A model generated the notes under the pieces. The model did not search any database. It saw only the letters and a list, made by a program, of their open reading frames with translations, and was not told the origin of the DNA. A stretch of 22,385 nt of DNA from UMGS1498 sp900552335 (GTDB taxonomy: Bacteria > Bacillota_I > Bacilli_A > RF39 > UBA660), in NCBI GenBank assembly GCA_902477075.1, contig CABSFU010000018.1, forward strand, positions 1 to 22,385. Reading direction: 5' to 3'. This document shows, one piece after another, positions 14,586 to 22,385 of the stretch. Every line of letters begins with the position of its first letter. Position 1 is the stretch's first letter. A program made the translations under genes and the position numbers.

Positions 14586-17500
14586 ATGGAAGCAAACTTA
14601 GAAAAATTGTTAAGAAAAATTAATTTAGAAAAGGAAAAATATTCCTATTTTGAAAACGGTAAATTGGTTAAAATTGTTGGCAATAAAGAAAAAACGATTT
14701 ATCACTTTTTACTAGAGTTAGAGTCAAATCTCCCTTTTTCTCTTTATCAAGAGGTTAATCAAAAGTTAAAAGAAGCTTTTTTACCGATTGAAGATGTTAT
14801 TTTAGTAATTAAAGTAAATCAATTATCCACAAATGAGTTTGCTTATTATTATCGTTACTTTTTAACCAAATACAGTGAAAGCTCACCACTGCTTAAAATG
14901 TTTTTAGATTCCCCAATTCGTATAGAAGGTCAGACTTGCTTTATTTGTTTAAATAATAAAGCAGAATTAATTAAATTTGAATCCATTTTAGATGATTTAA
15001 ATAAAGATTTAAGTCATGCAGGCTTTTATTATACGATGACACCTATTGTAGATGGTGATAGAGAACAATCTATTTTGAATGAAATAAAAGAAGATTTGAA
15101 AGTAGAAATCAAAGAAATACCCAAAGTAGAAGAAAAGGTAGAACCAAAAAAAGAATTTGTAAATAAGTATAAACAAAATTATGAACCAAAACCTTTAATT
15201 CAAGATCCAAATGATGAAGATGTTGTTGTAGGAAAACGTATTGAAGATGTTATTAGTAGAATGGATACGATTGCTTTACCAGGCGGTACTATTACAGTAG
15301 AAGCTTATATTTTTGGTAAAGATGTCAGAGAAACTAAAACAGGATTAAAAATTATGTCTTTAAAATTAACGGATTATACAGACAGTATATATGGAACTTT
15401 ATTTATTCGTAGTGAAGAAGAATTTAAAATCATTGATAAAAAAATTAAAGAAGGTAACTGGTATAAAATTAGAGCCAGAGTAAAAGACAAAGATCAATAT
15501 TCACAAGACTTATCCCTTACTATTAACGATATCAATATTTCAAACAAGAAAATTGAAAAAATAATAGATGATGCCCCTGTGAAAAGAGTAGAATTACATG
15601 CCCATACAATGATGAGTCAAATGGATGGTGTTACTAGACTTGACTTATCTAAACATACTTGTGAATTAGTGGAAGAAACTATTCGAATGGGATATAGAGG
15701 GGTGGCAATTACAGACCATAGTGGTTGTCAAGCTTTTCCTATTTCCTTTGGAATTATTAAATCTCATAATAAAGGAATTCGAAAAAAAATCAAAGAAAAA
15801 ATAGAAGAATTAGAAAATAAAATACAAGAAGAAACAGAGAAAACAAATAAAAAAGAATTAGAAAAACAATTATCAGAAGCAAAACAAGAGCAAAAAAGCC
15901 CACCTATATTTAAGGGATTATATGGTACAGAATTAACGCTAGTAGACGATACTGTTAATATTGTAATAAGACCAACAGAGGAAAATTTGGTTCATAGTGA
16001 ATATGTAGTATTTGATACTGAAACAACTGGTTTTAATGCAGGTGGAGCGGATCAAATGATTGAAATTGGTGCTGTTAAAATTAAGGATGGCGAGATTACG
16101 GGTCGTTTTGATGAACTAATTGATCCTAAAAGACATATCCCAGATAAAATTACAGAATTAACTTGTATTACCGATGAAATGGTAAGTGGTAAAGAAGATG
16201 AAGAAACTGTTACAAAAAAATTTTTGGAATGGACAGGTAATCTTCCAATGGTTGCCCATAATGCAAAATTTGATATTTCTTTCATAGAAATGGCTATGAA
16301 AAAATATAATTTAGGGAAATTTCAAAATACTGTAATTGATACATTAGAATTATCTAGAACCTTAGATCAAGGATATGCTAGACATAGCTTATCCGCTTTA
16401 GTAAAACGTTATAATGTTCCTTGGGAAGAAGATGCTCACCATAGGGCAGATTATGATGCAGAAGGAACTGCTTATGTTTTTGCTAAAATGTTGAAAAAAT
16501 TAGAATCTCAAAAATTTGAAACGATTGGGGATTTAGAAAAATTGGTTTCAAAAGATGAAATTTATAAATTTGGTAGGACTTATCATTTTAATGCTATTGC
16601 GTTAAATCAAAAAGGTTTAAAACATTTATTTGAGATTATTTCTTTAGCGAACACTACTTATTTGTATAAAACACCTAGAATTCCACGTAGTAAATTAGAG
16701 GAATTAAGGGAAGGATTAATGATCGGAAGTGGTTGTTACGAATCAGAAGTATTTAATGAAGCAAGAAGTAAAGAAGGACAAGAATTAACGAATATTATTA
16801 ATTTCTATGATTATGTTGAAGTACAGCCTCCTGAAGTATATGATCATTTAATTCAAATGGGTGATTTTAAAGATGCTACTGAATTACAAGAACATATTAA
16901 AAAAATTATCCAATCTACTAAAGAATCTGGCAAGATTATTGTTGCTACAGGAGATGTACACCATTTTAAAAGAGAAGATAAGATTTATAGAGAAATTATT
17001 GTAAATCAAAAAGTACCTGGTGGTGGTAGACATCCTCTTGCTAAATCTAGTATTAAAAATATTCCTTCTCAGCATTTTAGAACAACAAGGGAAATGTTAG
17101 AAGATTTTAGTTTTTTAGGAACTGATTTAGCGTATGAAATTGTAGTAGAAAATACCAATAAAGTATTAGATATGGTAGAAGAAATAGAAGTTATTCCAGA
17201 TACGGGTGGAACTCCATTCTCTCCAAGAATCAAGAGTGATGATGGATTATCTTATCTAGATTGCCCTAGAGTTGTTACAGACTTAGTTTATGATAAAGCA
17301 GCTTATTGGTATGGTGATCCACTTCCTTATGCTATTGAAGAGAGAATTGCTACAGAATTATATGGAGATGTTGTTTTAAATACAATTAAAGAAAATTTAA
17401 AAAATACTCCAGTAGCTGATTTAGAGAAAGAAGCCTTTTCTCAATTACACAGTGTTATTATTAAGGGATCAGATGCAGTAAAAGAATTAGTTAGAAATCA

Positions 17501-19352
17501 CATTAAAGAAACAAGCGAAGAAGAATTAACTAGTGAAGAATTAGAAAAAAAATTAAAAAAATCATTAGGTGGTGTTATTGGTGCTGGATTCGATCCTATT
17601 TACTTAATCGCACAAAGACTAGTTAAACACTCTAACGATGAAGGCTTTTTAGTAGGTTCCCGTGGTTCTGTTGGATCGTCCTTTGTCGCTACTTTAATGG
17701 GTATTACAGAAGTAAATCCTTTGTCAGCTCATTATAGATGTAGCAAATGTAAAATTAGTATTTTTGAAGAAGATGGAAAATCACTCGGAGCTACTTATTC
17801 TAGTGGATTTGATTTACCAGATAAAATGTGTCCAAACTGTCATATTCCATTAATCAAAGATGGTCAAGATATGCCATTTGCTACCTTCTTAGGTTTTAAT
17901 GCTGATAAAGTTCCAGATATAGATCTTAACTTTTCAGATTTAAACCAAGCTAGTACACATGCTTATACGAAAGTGTTGTTTGGAGATGACAATGTTTACA
18001 GAGCAGGAACGATTGGTACGGTTGCTGAAAAAACTGCATTTGGTTTTGTAAAAGGTTATTCAGAAGAAAAGAATGTTGTGATGCGTACGGCAGAAGTGGA
18101 ACGTTTAGCGCAAGGTTGTACAGGTGTAAAAAGGACAACAGGTCAACATCCAGGAGGAATTGTTGTTATACCAGATTATAAGAGTTGTTTTGATTTCACA
18201 CCTTTCCAATTTCCAGCGGAAGATCCAACATCAGCATGGAGAACGACTCACTTTGATTACCACTCAATTGAAGAATGTGTATTAAAATTAGATATTTTAG
18301 GTCACTCTGATCCAACTCAATTGCGTTTAATTCAGTTACAGTCGAATACAGATATTATGAAAGTACCAATGGATGACAAAGAGACAATGAGTATTTTTAC
18401 GTCTACAAAGGCTTTGGGTGTTACAAAAGAACAAATTTTATGTAATACTGGTACTTTGGGCATTCCGGAATTTGGAACTGCTTTTACAATTAAGTTAGTA
18501 GAAGATACCAAACCAACAACTTTTGCCGAACTAGTTAAAATATCAGGTTTATCTCATGGTACAGATGTTTGGCTTGGTAATGCTCAGGAATTAATTCAAA
18601 ATAACGTTGTTCCATTTAAAGAAACAATAGGATGTCGTGATGATATTATGGTTTATTTAATGTATCATGGTTTAGCGCCTATTAAAGCATTTAAAATTAT
18701 GGAATTTGTCCGTAAAGGAAAAGCTAGTAAAGATCCAGAAACGTGGAAAGAACATGTGAAGACAATGGAAGAAGCAGATATTCCACAATGGTTTATTGGC
18801 TCTTGTCAAAAAATAAAATACATGTTTCCTAAAGCTCATGCAGCTGCTTATGTTATTAGTGCTTTTCGTATCGCGTGGTATAAAGTCCATATGCCTGTTT
18901 ATTTCTATGCTTCTTGGTTTTCTTCTAAAGCGACAGATGTTGATGTAGAGGTAATGATACAAGGCTATGATGCTATTAAAAATAAAATAATAGAAATTCA
19001 AAATAAAGGTTATGATGCAACAAATAAGGAACTTGGCCAATTAGAAAGCTTAAAAGTTGCTTTAGAAGCAACTGCTCGTGGTATTAAGTTTGTTCCCATT
19101 GATTTATACAAAAGTGATGCTATTGTATGGAATATAAAAAGTGAAAATGAAATTTATCCACCATTTAATTCGATTGATGGATTAGGAGAAGCAGTAGCTC
19201 AAAATATTGTAGAAGAACGTGAAAAAAAAGAATTTTTAAGTATCGAAGATTGTTGGAAACGTAGTAAAATCTCAGCAACATTAACAGAAAAAATGCGTAT
19301 GATGGGAATTTTTAATGGTATGGATGAATCTAGTCAATTAAGTTTATTTTAG
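14586..19352 (+). CDS. polC: DNA polymerase III PolC-type alpha subunit
   Basis: The replicative polymerase of low-GC Gram-positives, with built-in 3'-5' proofreading. The 1588 residues hold an N-terminal domain (about 1-215), an OB fold (about 238-320) and a PHP domain with HxH at H338/H340 and TDH at 376-378. A DEDD exonuclease inserted in the PHP has D477 and E479 (FDTETTG), then AHNAKFD and HRADYDAEG. The polymerase has a zinc-binding set C1052, C1055, C1082, C1085 and the catalytic PDIDLN at 1110-1115. The C-terminus QLSLF (1584-1588) is a textbook beta-clamp-binding motif. It is about 120-150 residues longer than usual PolC (about 1440), partly from Lys/Glu-rich inserts near 395-440 and 950-990. 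Confidence 0.97.
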   Translation: MEANLEKLLRKINLEKEKYSYFENGKLVKIVGNKEKTIYHFLLELESNLPFSLYQEVNQKLKEAFLPIEDVILVIKVNQLSTNEFAYYYRYFLTKYSESSPLLKMFLDSPIRIEGQTCFICLNNKAELIKFESILDDLNKDLSHAGFYYTMTPIVDGDREQSILNEIKEDLKVEIKEIPKVEEKVEPKKEFVNKYKQNYEPKPLIQDPNDEDVVVGKRIEDVISRMDTIALPGGTITVEAYIFGKDVRETKTGLKIMSLKLTDYTDSIYGTLFIRSEEEFKIIDKKIKEGNWYKIRARVKDKDQYSQDLSLTINDINISNKKIEKIIDDAPVKRVELHAHTMMSQMDGVTRLDLSKHTCELVEETIRMGYRGVAITDHSGCQAFPISFGIIKSHNKGIRKKIKEKIEELENKIQEETEKTNKKELEKQLSEAKQEQKSPPIFKGLYGTELTLVDDTVNIVIRPTEENLVHSEYVVFDTETTGFNAGGADQMIEIGAVKIKDGEITGRFDELIDPKRHIPDKITELTCITDEMVSGKEDEETVTKKFLEWTGNLPMVAHNAKFDISFIEMAMKKYNLGKFQNTVIDTLELSRTLDQGYARHSLSALVKRYNVPWEEDAHHRADYDAEGTAYVFAKMLKKLESQKFETIGDLEKLVSKDEIYKFGRTYHFNAIALNQKGLKHLFEIISLANTTYLYKTPRIPRSKLEELREGLMIGSGCYESEVFNEARSKEGQELTNIINFYDYVEVQPPEVYDHLIQMGDFKDATELQEHIKKIIQSTKESGKIIVATGDVHHFKREDKIYREIIVNQKVPGGGRHPLAKSSIKNIPSQHFRTTREMLEDFSFLGTDLAYEIVVENTNKVLDMVEEIEVIPDTGGTPFSPRIKSDDGLSYLDCPRVVTDLVYDKAAYWYGDPLPYAIEERIATELYGDVVLNTIKENLKNTPVADLEKEAFSQLHSVIIKGSDAVKELVRNHIKETSEEELTSEELEKKLKKSLGGVIGAGFDPIYLIAQRLVKHSNDEGFLVGSRGSVGSSFVATLMGITEVNPLSAHYRCSKCKISIFEEDGKSLGATYSSGFDLPDKMCPNCHIPLIKDGQDMPFATFLGFNADKVPDIDLNFSDLNQASTHAYTKVLFGDDNVYRAGTIGTVAEKTAFGFVKGYSEEKNVVMRTAEVERLAQGCTGVKRTTGQHPGGIVVIPDYKSCFDFTPFQFPAEDPTSAWRTTHFDYHSIEECVLKLDILGHSDPTQLRLIQLQSNTDIMKVPMDDKETMSIFTSTKALGVTKEQILCNTGTLGIPEFGTAFTIKLVEDTKPTTFAELVKISGLSHGTDVWLGNAQELIQNNVVPFKETIGCRDDIMVYLMYHGLAPIKAFKIMEFVRKGKASKDPETWKEHVKTMEEADIPQWFIGSCQKIKYMFPKAHAAAYVISAFRIAWYKVHMPVYFYASWFSSKATDVDVEVMIQGYDAIKNKIIEIQNKGYDATNKELGQLESLKVALEATARGIKFVPIDLYKSDAIVWNIKSENEIYPPFNSIDGLGEAVAQNIVEEREKKEFLSIEDCWKRSKISATLTEKMRMMGIFNGMDESSQLSLF

Positions 19353-19363
19353 GGGGAATTTAT

Positions 19364-20116
19364 TTGAAAAAACAGGAAAATGAGAAACTGTATTGGGAGA
19401 ATTATTGGAAAAAAGAGAATAGGAAGGAAGAAAAATTTTTATTCTCAGAAATTTTAAAAAAATGTAATATTTCTTTTCATAATTATTTTGAATTTGGATG
19501 TGCGCCTGGTAGTATTATGAGTTATATGGCTCATAACTATCAAGCAAAAGTAAGTGGTCTAGATTTAATAGATAAAGAAATAATCGAAACATTTTTAAAA
19601 GAGCATAATGTAAGTGATTATGAAATAATGGAAGGAAATATTTTTGATTTTCAAATAGAACAAAAATATGATTTTGTAGGATCTTATGGTTTGATTGAAC
19701 ATTTTGAAAATCCAGAAGAGTTAATAAAAATACATAAAGATTTGGTAGATTTAAATGGATATGTATGTATTACAGTACCTAATATGCGATATTTCAATTA
19801 TGTATTTAATTATATTTTTTCAAAACAATTATTAGAGACACATAACCTTTCTATTATGGATTTGAAATTGCTAAAAAAATTAATCATAGATGAAGATTTT
19901 GAGGAAATTTATGCTTCTTATTATTTAACTTCTATGTTTCAAGCTAATAAAGAGAGTCAGAGATTAAAAGAACATCCTTATTTAAATAAAATTTATACAA
20001 TTATAAATAATATAATGGAATCTTTCCATTTATCAGATATACCAAATAAGTATGCATCTCCTTATATCGTTGTAATCGCAAAGCGTATCTCTAATCAAAA
20101 AGAGAAAACATTGTAA
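19364..20116 (+). CDS. Class I SAM-dependent methyltransferase
   Basis: A 250-residue methyltransferase with the Rossmann core. Motif I is E43-FGCAPG-49, the acidic end of strand 2 is D67 (VSGLDL), and SYGLIEHF at 107-114 is the post-II/III region of the Methyltransf_11/23 type. LVDLNGYVCITVPN follows. The start is TTG at 19364, five bases after AGGGGGAA, 11 nt after polC, so co-transcription is likely. The substrate is not evident; the family includes small-molecule, sugar and ubiquinone-type methyltransferases. The C-terminal half (about 145-250) is less conserved and probably holds the specificity. Confidence 0.8.
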   Translation: MKKQENEKLYWENYWKKENRKEEKFLFSEILKKCNISFHNYFEFGCAPGSIMSYMAHNYQAKVSGLDLIDKEIIETFLKEHNVSDYEIMEGNIFDFQIEQKYDFVGSYGLIEHFENPEELIKIHKDLVDLNGYVCITVPNMRYFNYVFNYIFSKQLLETHNLSIMDLKLLKKLIIDEDFEEIYASYYLTSMFQANKESQRLKEHPYLNKIYTIINNIMESFHLSDIPNKYASPYIVVIAKRISNQKEKTL

Positions 20117-20121
20117 TTGAT

Positions 20122-20148
20122 AAAAATAGGAATAATTCCTATTTTTAT
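20122..20148 (+). terminator. Rho-independent terminator after polC-methyltransferase
   Basis: Perfect 11-bp stem AAAAATAGGAA (20122-20132) / TTCCTATTTTT (20136-20146) with a three-base loop. It lies directly upstream of the next promoter. Confidence 0.8.
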
Positions 20149-20149
20149 A

Positions 20150-20178
20150 TTGACATTATTTTTGCGAAAAGTTACAAT
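20150..20178 (+). promoter_or_regulatory. Strong sigma-A promoter of the perR-like/rubrerythrin operon
   Basis: TTGACA (20150-20155) is a perfect -35 and TACAAT (20173-20178) a near-perfect -10, 17 bp apart. This is the best promoter match in the window. Confidence 0.88.
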
Positions 20179-20184
20179 AGAAGT

Positions 20185-20202
20185 GTAATAAAAATTTATT
20201 AC
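20185..20202 (+). promoter_or_regulatory. Inverted-repeat operator, probable Fur/PerR-type box
   Basis: GTAATAAA-AA-TTTATTAC is a perfect 8-bp inverted repeat with a two-base centre. It sits at the expected transcription start, where a bound repressor would block the promoter. It resembles the AT-rich PerR/Fur box in style, though not exactly its 7-1-7 consensus. The encoded Fur-family regulator is the natural candidate to bind it. Confidence 0.65.
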
Positions 20203-20212
20203 GAGGTGTTAT

Positions 20213-20581
20213 ATGAACTATTCTAAGCAACGTAAAGTAATTTTAAATTACGTCAATACTTGTTTTTGTCATCCAACAGCAGATAAGGTGTATGAAGAGG
20301 TTAAAAAAGAATTGTCTAGTATTTCTTTTTCCACAGTTTATCGAAATTTGAATCAATTGGTAGAACAAAAAATGATTAAAAAAATTAGTTTAGATGGTGA
20401 AAAATATATTTATGACAATATAACAAGGGAACATGCTCATTTTTATTGTATTTGTTGTGGTATGTTGGAGGATCTTGATTTTTATAAAGATATTAAGTTA
20501 TTAAAAAAAAGATTACCCTATGAAGTAGAAAGTATTGAATTAGTTGTGAAAGGAATCTGTAACAATTGTAGAAAGGAATAA
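20213..20581 (+). CDS. Fur-family regulator, PerR-like
   Basis: A 122-residue metal-dependent repressor, shorter at the N-terminus than most Fur proteins. The winged-helix domain has HPTADKVYEEV (20-30) and the recognition helix SFSTVYRNL (38-46). Structural zinc cysteines are C79, C82, C116, C119. The regulatory metal ligands known from Bacillus subtilis PerR (H37, D85, H91, H93, D104) correspond to H20, D68, H74, H76 and D87, so all five are present; the Asp at position 68 is the residue that marks PerR over plain Fur. It is followed two bases later by rubrerythrin, an oxygen-stress protein, and preceded by an inverted-repeat operator, so a peroxide-responsive, autoregulated operon is likely. 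Confidence 0.85.
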   Translation: MNYSKQRKVILNYVNTCFCHPTADKVYEEVKKELSSISFSTVYRNLNQLVEQKMIKKISLDGEKYIYDNITREHAHFYCICCGMLEDLDFYKDIKLLKKRLPYEVESIELVVKGICNNCRKE

Positions 20582-20582
20582 T

Positions 20583-21125
20583 ATGATGGAATTAAAAGGA
20601 ACAAAAACAGAACAAAATTTAATGACAGCTTTTGCAGGTGAAAGTCAAGCTAGAAATAAATATACTTTTTTTGCTAGTAAAGCTAAAAAAGAAGGATATG
20701 AACAAATTTCTTCTATTTTCTTAGAAACAGCTGATAATGAAAAAGAACATGCTAAAATGTGGTTTAAATTATTAGAAGGTGGATCCATTAAAAGTACAAA
20801 AGAAAATTTATTAGCAGCAGCAGAAGGTGAAAACTATGAATGGACTGACATGTATGAAGATTTTGCTAAAACAGCCAAAGAAGAAGGATTTGACCATATT
20901 GCGTATCTTTTTGAAGAAGTTGGAAAGATAGAAAAAGAACATGAAGAAAGATATCGTAAATTACTTGCTAATTTAGAGCAAGGAAAAGTATTTGTAAAAG
21001 AAGAACCTAAGATGTGGATTTGTCGTAATTGTGGACATATTCATTATGGTGAGAAAGCACCAGAAGTTTGTCCAGTATGTGGTCATCCACAAAGTTATTT
21101 TGAAATCAGAAAAGAAAATTATTAA
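20583..21125 (+). CDS. rbr: Rubrerythrin
   Basis: Rubrerythrin is a non-haem diiron peroxidase of anaerobes, reducing hydrogen peroxide with electrons passed through a rubredoxin domain. The 180-residue protein has the ferritin-like four-helix part with metal ligands E20, E53xxH56 and a second E117xxH120, plus the intermediate helix around residue 86. The C-terminal rubredoxin domain has CxxC pairs C147/C150 and C163/C166 (MWICRNCGHIHYG, CPVCGHP). Start at 20583; an ATG directly after (20586) is equally possible. GAAAGGAATA precedes it. It follows the PerR-like gene by one base, so the two are co-transcribed. Confidence 0.95.
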   Translation: MMELKGTKTEQNLMTAFAGESQARNKYTFFASKAKKEGYEQISSIFLETADNEKEHAKMWFKLLEGGSIKSTKENLLAAAEGENYEWTDMYEDFAKTAKEEGFDHIAYLFEEVGKIEKEHEERYRKLLANLEQGKVFVKEEPKMWICRNCGHIHYGEKAPEVCPVCGHPQSYFEIRKENY

Positions 21126-21151
21126 AAAATAGACACAAGTCTATTTTTTTT
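21124..21151 (+). terminator. Rho-independent terminator after rubrerythrin
   Basis: AAAAAATAGAC (21124-21134) pairs with GTCTATTTTTT (21139-21149) around a four-base loop, followed by T. Confidence 0.85.
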
Positions 21152-21206
21152 AGGTATTTCTCCAAAAAGCCGCAATATTATAGGTGAAAGGAGAAATACA
21201 TTATAC

Positions 21207-22049
21207 ATGCAAACAAAAAATATTATACCGTTAAACTTTGATATGGCATTTACAACAATTTTTAATAAGGAGAAAAATATTTCTATATTAGAACATTTTC
21301 TATCTTGTTATTTAGAATTGCCATATGAAAGTATCAAAGGAAATCTAAAACTTTTGAATCGTAATTTAATCAAAAGCCATAAAAAAGAAGCAAGAAAAGA
21401 AATAGATCTGTTACTAGATTATAAAGGAAAAAAAATAAATATTGAATTATCCAATAGAGCAAGTGAAGGAGTCATTCATAGAAATGAAGTATATGCATGT
21501 AAAATACATTCTAGACAATTAAAAATGGGAGATAAAAAATATCAAAATATCAAAGAAACAATCCAAATTAATTTAAATAATTTTAGATGTAATGAAAATA
21601 AAATCAAAGAAGAATATTATATGAGATCCAAAGAAGGAAAATATTTAACAAAAAAACTAAGAATAGATATGGTAGATATGGAATTAGGAAAGAAAATATG
21701 TTATACTGCTGATGAAACATTACTATCAAAATGGTGTAAGTTATTTACAACAGAAGATATAGAAGAAATAAAGAGATTGGGTGAAGAGTTAATGGGTAAA
21801 GAGAGTAATGAAAAATTAGTAGAGGAAATAAGAGAATTTAGTGATGATGATGAGAATATAGCTCTATATACAATATTACCAAGAAGTGAAATGGAAAAGA
21901 ACACCTATATTGATGAGGCATTTCATAAAGGAATAGAACAAAATAATTTGGAAGTGGCAAAAAAAATGTTACAAGAACAAATTGATATTAATATCATCTC
22001 TAAAATAACAGGTTTGACAGAGGTAGAATTAAAACGAATAGAATATTAA
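21207..22049 (+). CDS. Rpn family PD-(D/E)XK nuclease (transposase-like)
   Basis: A 280-residue protein of the Rpn/PDDEXK_2 family: nucleases first described as promoting RecA-independent recombination, later linked to phage defence. The N-terminus has the family NFDMAFTTIF block (10-19). The catalytic region is EARKEIDLLLDYKGKKINIE with D67 and E80; the usual Gln two residues after E is a Ser here (IELS). The end (about 241-278) has the recurring pattern GIEQNNLEVAKKMLQEQIDI and ITGLTEVELKRI, found in most members. AAAGGAG (21187-21193) is 13 bases before the ATG. An internal ATG at 21792 (M196) has GGTGAAG seven bases upstream. It lies just upstream of the second pilin leader. Single gene between terminators. 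Confidence 0.82.
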   Translation: MQTKNIIPLNFDMAFTTIFNKEKNISILEHFLSCYLELPYESIKGNLKLLNRNLIKSHKKEARKEIDLLLDYKGKKINIELSNRASEGVIHRNEVYACKIHSRQLKMGDKKYQNIKETIQINLNNFRCNENKIKEEYYMRSKEGKYLTKKLRIDMVDMELGKKICYTADETLLSKWCKLFTTEDIEEIKRLGEELMGKESNEKLVEEIREFSDDDENIALYTILPRSEMEKNTYIDEAFHKGIEQNNLEVAKKMLQEQIDINIISKITGLTEVELKRIEY

Positions 22050-22064
22050 AAGATTATCTTTTTT
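22047..22064 (+). terminator. Weak terminator after the Rpn-family gene
   Basis: AAAAGA (22048-22053), loop TTA, TCTTTT (22057-22062), then T. Short and AT-only, so it may be leaky. Confidence 0.5.
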
Positions 22065-22094
22065 CTACAATATTTGACAAAACATTTTTTTGAC

Positions 22095-22123
22095 TTGAAT
22101 ATTGTCTTTTTTTTTGATACAAT
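22095..22123 (+). promoter_or_regulatory. Sigma-A-type promoter of the second pilin-like gene
   Basis: TTGAAT (22095-22100) and TACAAT (22118-22123), 17 bp apart. Other TTGACA-like words upstream (22074, 22090) have poor spacing to any -10. The transcript is expected to start near 22130. Confidence 0.6.
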
Positions 22124-22129
22124 AAAATC

Positions 22130-22258
22130 ATAGTAAGCATAGTAATATAGTTTGTAAATTGAAAGTATGCATAAAATACGGCATATGCTATTTGCAAACG
22201 GGGGGGGGGGATTTACCAACCTCTTTTTTTTATGCTTCTAAAATAGAAGGGAGATATT
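22130..22258 (+). ncRNA. Structured poly-G 5' leader of pilin-like gene, copy 2
   Basis: Second copy of the leader at 13164-13288. AGTAATATAGTTTGTA (22141-22156) is identical. Outer stem 22150-22159 pairs with 22190-22199 (10 bp, one G.U). An inner stem, different in sequence from copy 1, is TATGC (22166-22170) / GCATA (22181-22185). Eleven G follow (22200-22210), then ATTTACCAA, CCTC (22220-22223) and eight T, so the G-run can close a terminator-like hairpin. CTTCTA/TAGAAG (about 22235-22249) forms a small hairpin that touches the ribosome-binding site GAAGGGAG. No known riboswitch recognised. Confidence 0.6.
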
Positions 22259-22385
22259 ATGAAAGAAAAAGGATTTACATTGATTGAATTATTAGCTGTG
22301 ATTGTTATATTATCAGTGATTACATTAATAACAGTACCAATGGTAATGAATGTAATAGAAGATAGTAAGAAAAAAGCAGCAGTAG
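22259..22385 (+). CDS. Type IV pilin-like protein, N-terminal part (cut by window end)
   Basis: The first 42 codons of a second prepilin gene. The leader peptide and transmembrane helix MKEKGFTLIELLAVIVIL are identical in protein to the gene at 13289 and nearly identical in DNA, differing mainly at third positions. Beyond that the helix continues with ITLITVPMVMNVIEDSKKKAA, also close. The prepilin peptidase site is G5/F6 and the conserved Glu is E10. The ribosome-binding site GAAGGGAG is about seven bases before the ATG. The C-terminal part lies outside the window, so it cannot be said whether it too has a tail-fibre-like tip. Confidence 0.88.
   Translation, partial: MKEKGFTLIELLAVIVILSVITLITVPMVMNVIEDSKKKAAV

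Noticed and set aside
22200..22210. Intramolecular G-quadruplex like that upstream of Neisseria pilE
   Set aside because: A single run of 10-11 G gives at most a weak two-layer quadruplex; separated G-tracts are missing. The parallel is noted only as an idea.
1..22385. Mycoplasma-type code (TGA as Trp), CRISPR arrays, tRNA genes, insertion sequences
   Set aside because: TGA ends several full-length genes; no spaced repeats, no tRNA-like sequence and no inverted-repeat-flanked transposase found.

Overview
The window is AT-rich, uses the standard code (TGA ends several genes, TGG encodes Trp) and carries Bacilli-type core genes: a PolC-type DNA polymerase III, the tsaE-tsaB-rimI-tsaD block, ftsY-ylxM, and a PerR-like regulator next to a rubrerythrin. 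The 5S rRNA is unusually short (about 104 nt), as in Mollicutes. This points to an anaerobic, low-GC Firmicute related to the Mollicutes/Erysipelotrichia side of the Bacilli. That placement is inferred from gene content, not from a database search.

Layout. 1-330: 3' end of a 23S rRNA gene, the 5S rRNA and a terminator. 394-2832: four overlapping or abutting genes for tRNA t6A37 synthesis plus a RimI-type acetyltransferase, ending at a terminator. 3040-7002: a cassette of four structural proteins without signal peptides. They are a collagen-like protein with interrupted Gly-X-Y blocks, a beta-helix protein with a WxL-like C-terminus, and two small beta-sandwich proteins that share a C-terminal motif. 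7145-9763 (minus strand): a NitT/TauT-type ABC importer. 9890-13124: ftsY, a small membrane protein, ylxM and a HerA-like ATPase in one tight operon. 13129-14407: a type IV pilin-like gene with a structured poly-G leader and a phage-tail-fibre-like C-terminus. 14586-20116: polC and a methyltransferase. 20150-21125: a peroxide-response-like pair (Fur/PerR regulator and rubrerythrin) behind a strong promoter and an inverted-repeat operator. 21207-22049: an Rpn/PD-(D/E)XK nuclease. 22095-22385: a second pilin-like gene, cut by the window edge, with a second copy of the poly-G leader.

The most unusual element is the pair of 5' leaders at about 13164-13288 and 22130-22258. Each follows a sigma-A-like promoter. 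Each has an identical 16-nt block, a long stem-loop closed by GTTTGTA/TGCAAAC, then a run of 10 or 11 G in an otherwise AT-rich genome, then a pyrimidine tract (CCTCTT...T7-8) able to pair with the G-run as a terminator-like hairpin, and finally the ribosome-binding site of a pilin gene. The inner stem differs in sequence between the copies but still pairs, and the G-run length differs. This suggests a length-variable regulatory RNA controlling surface pilins, possibly also a homology site for exchange between pilin genes. I know of no described RNA family of this form, but I could not search.
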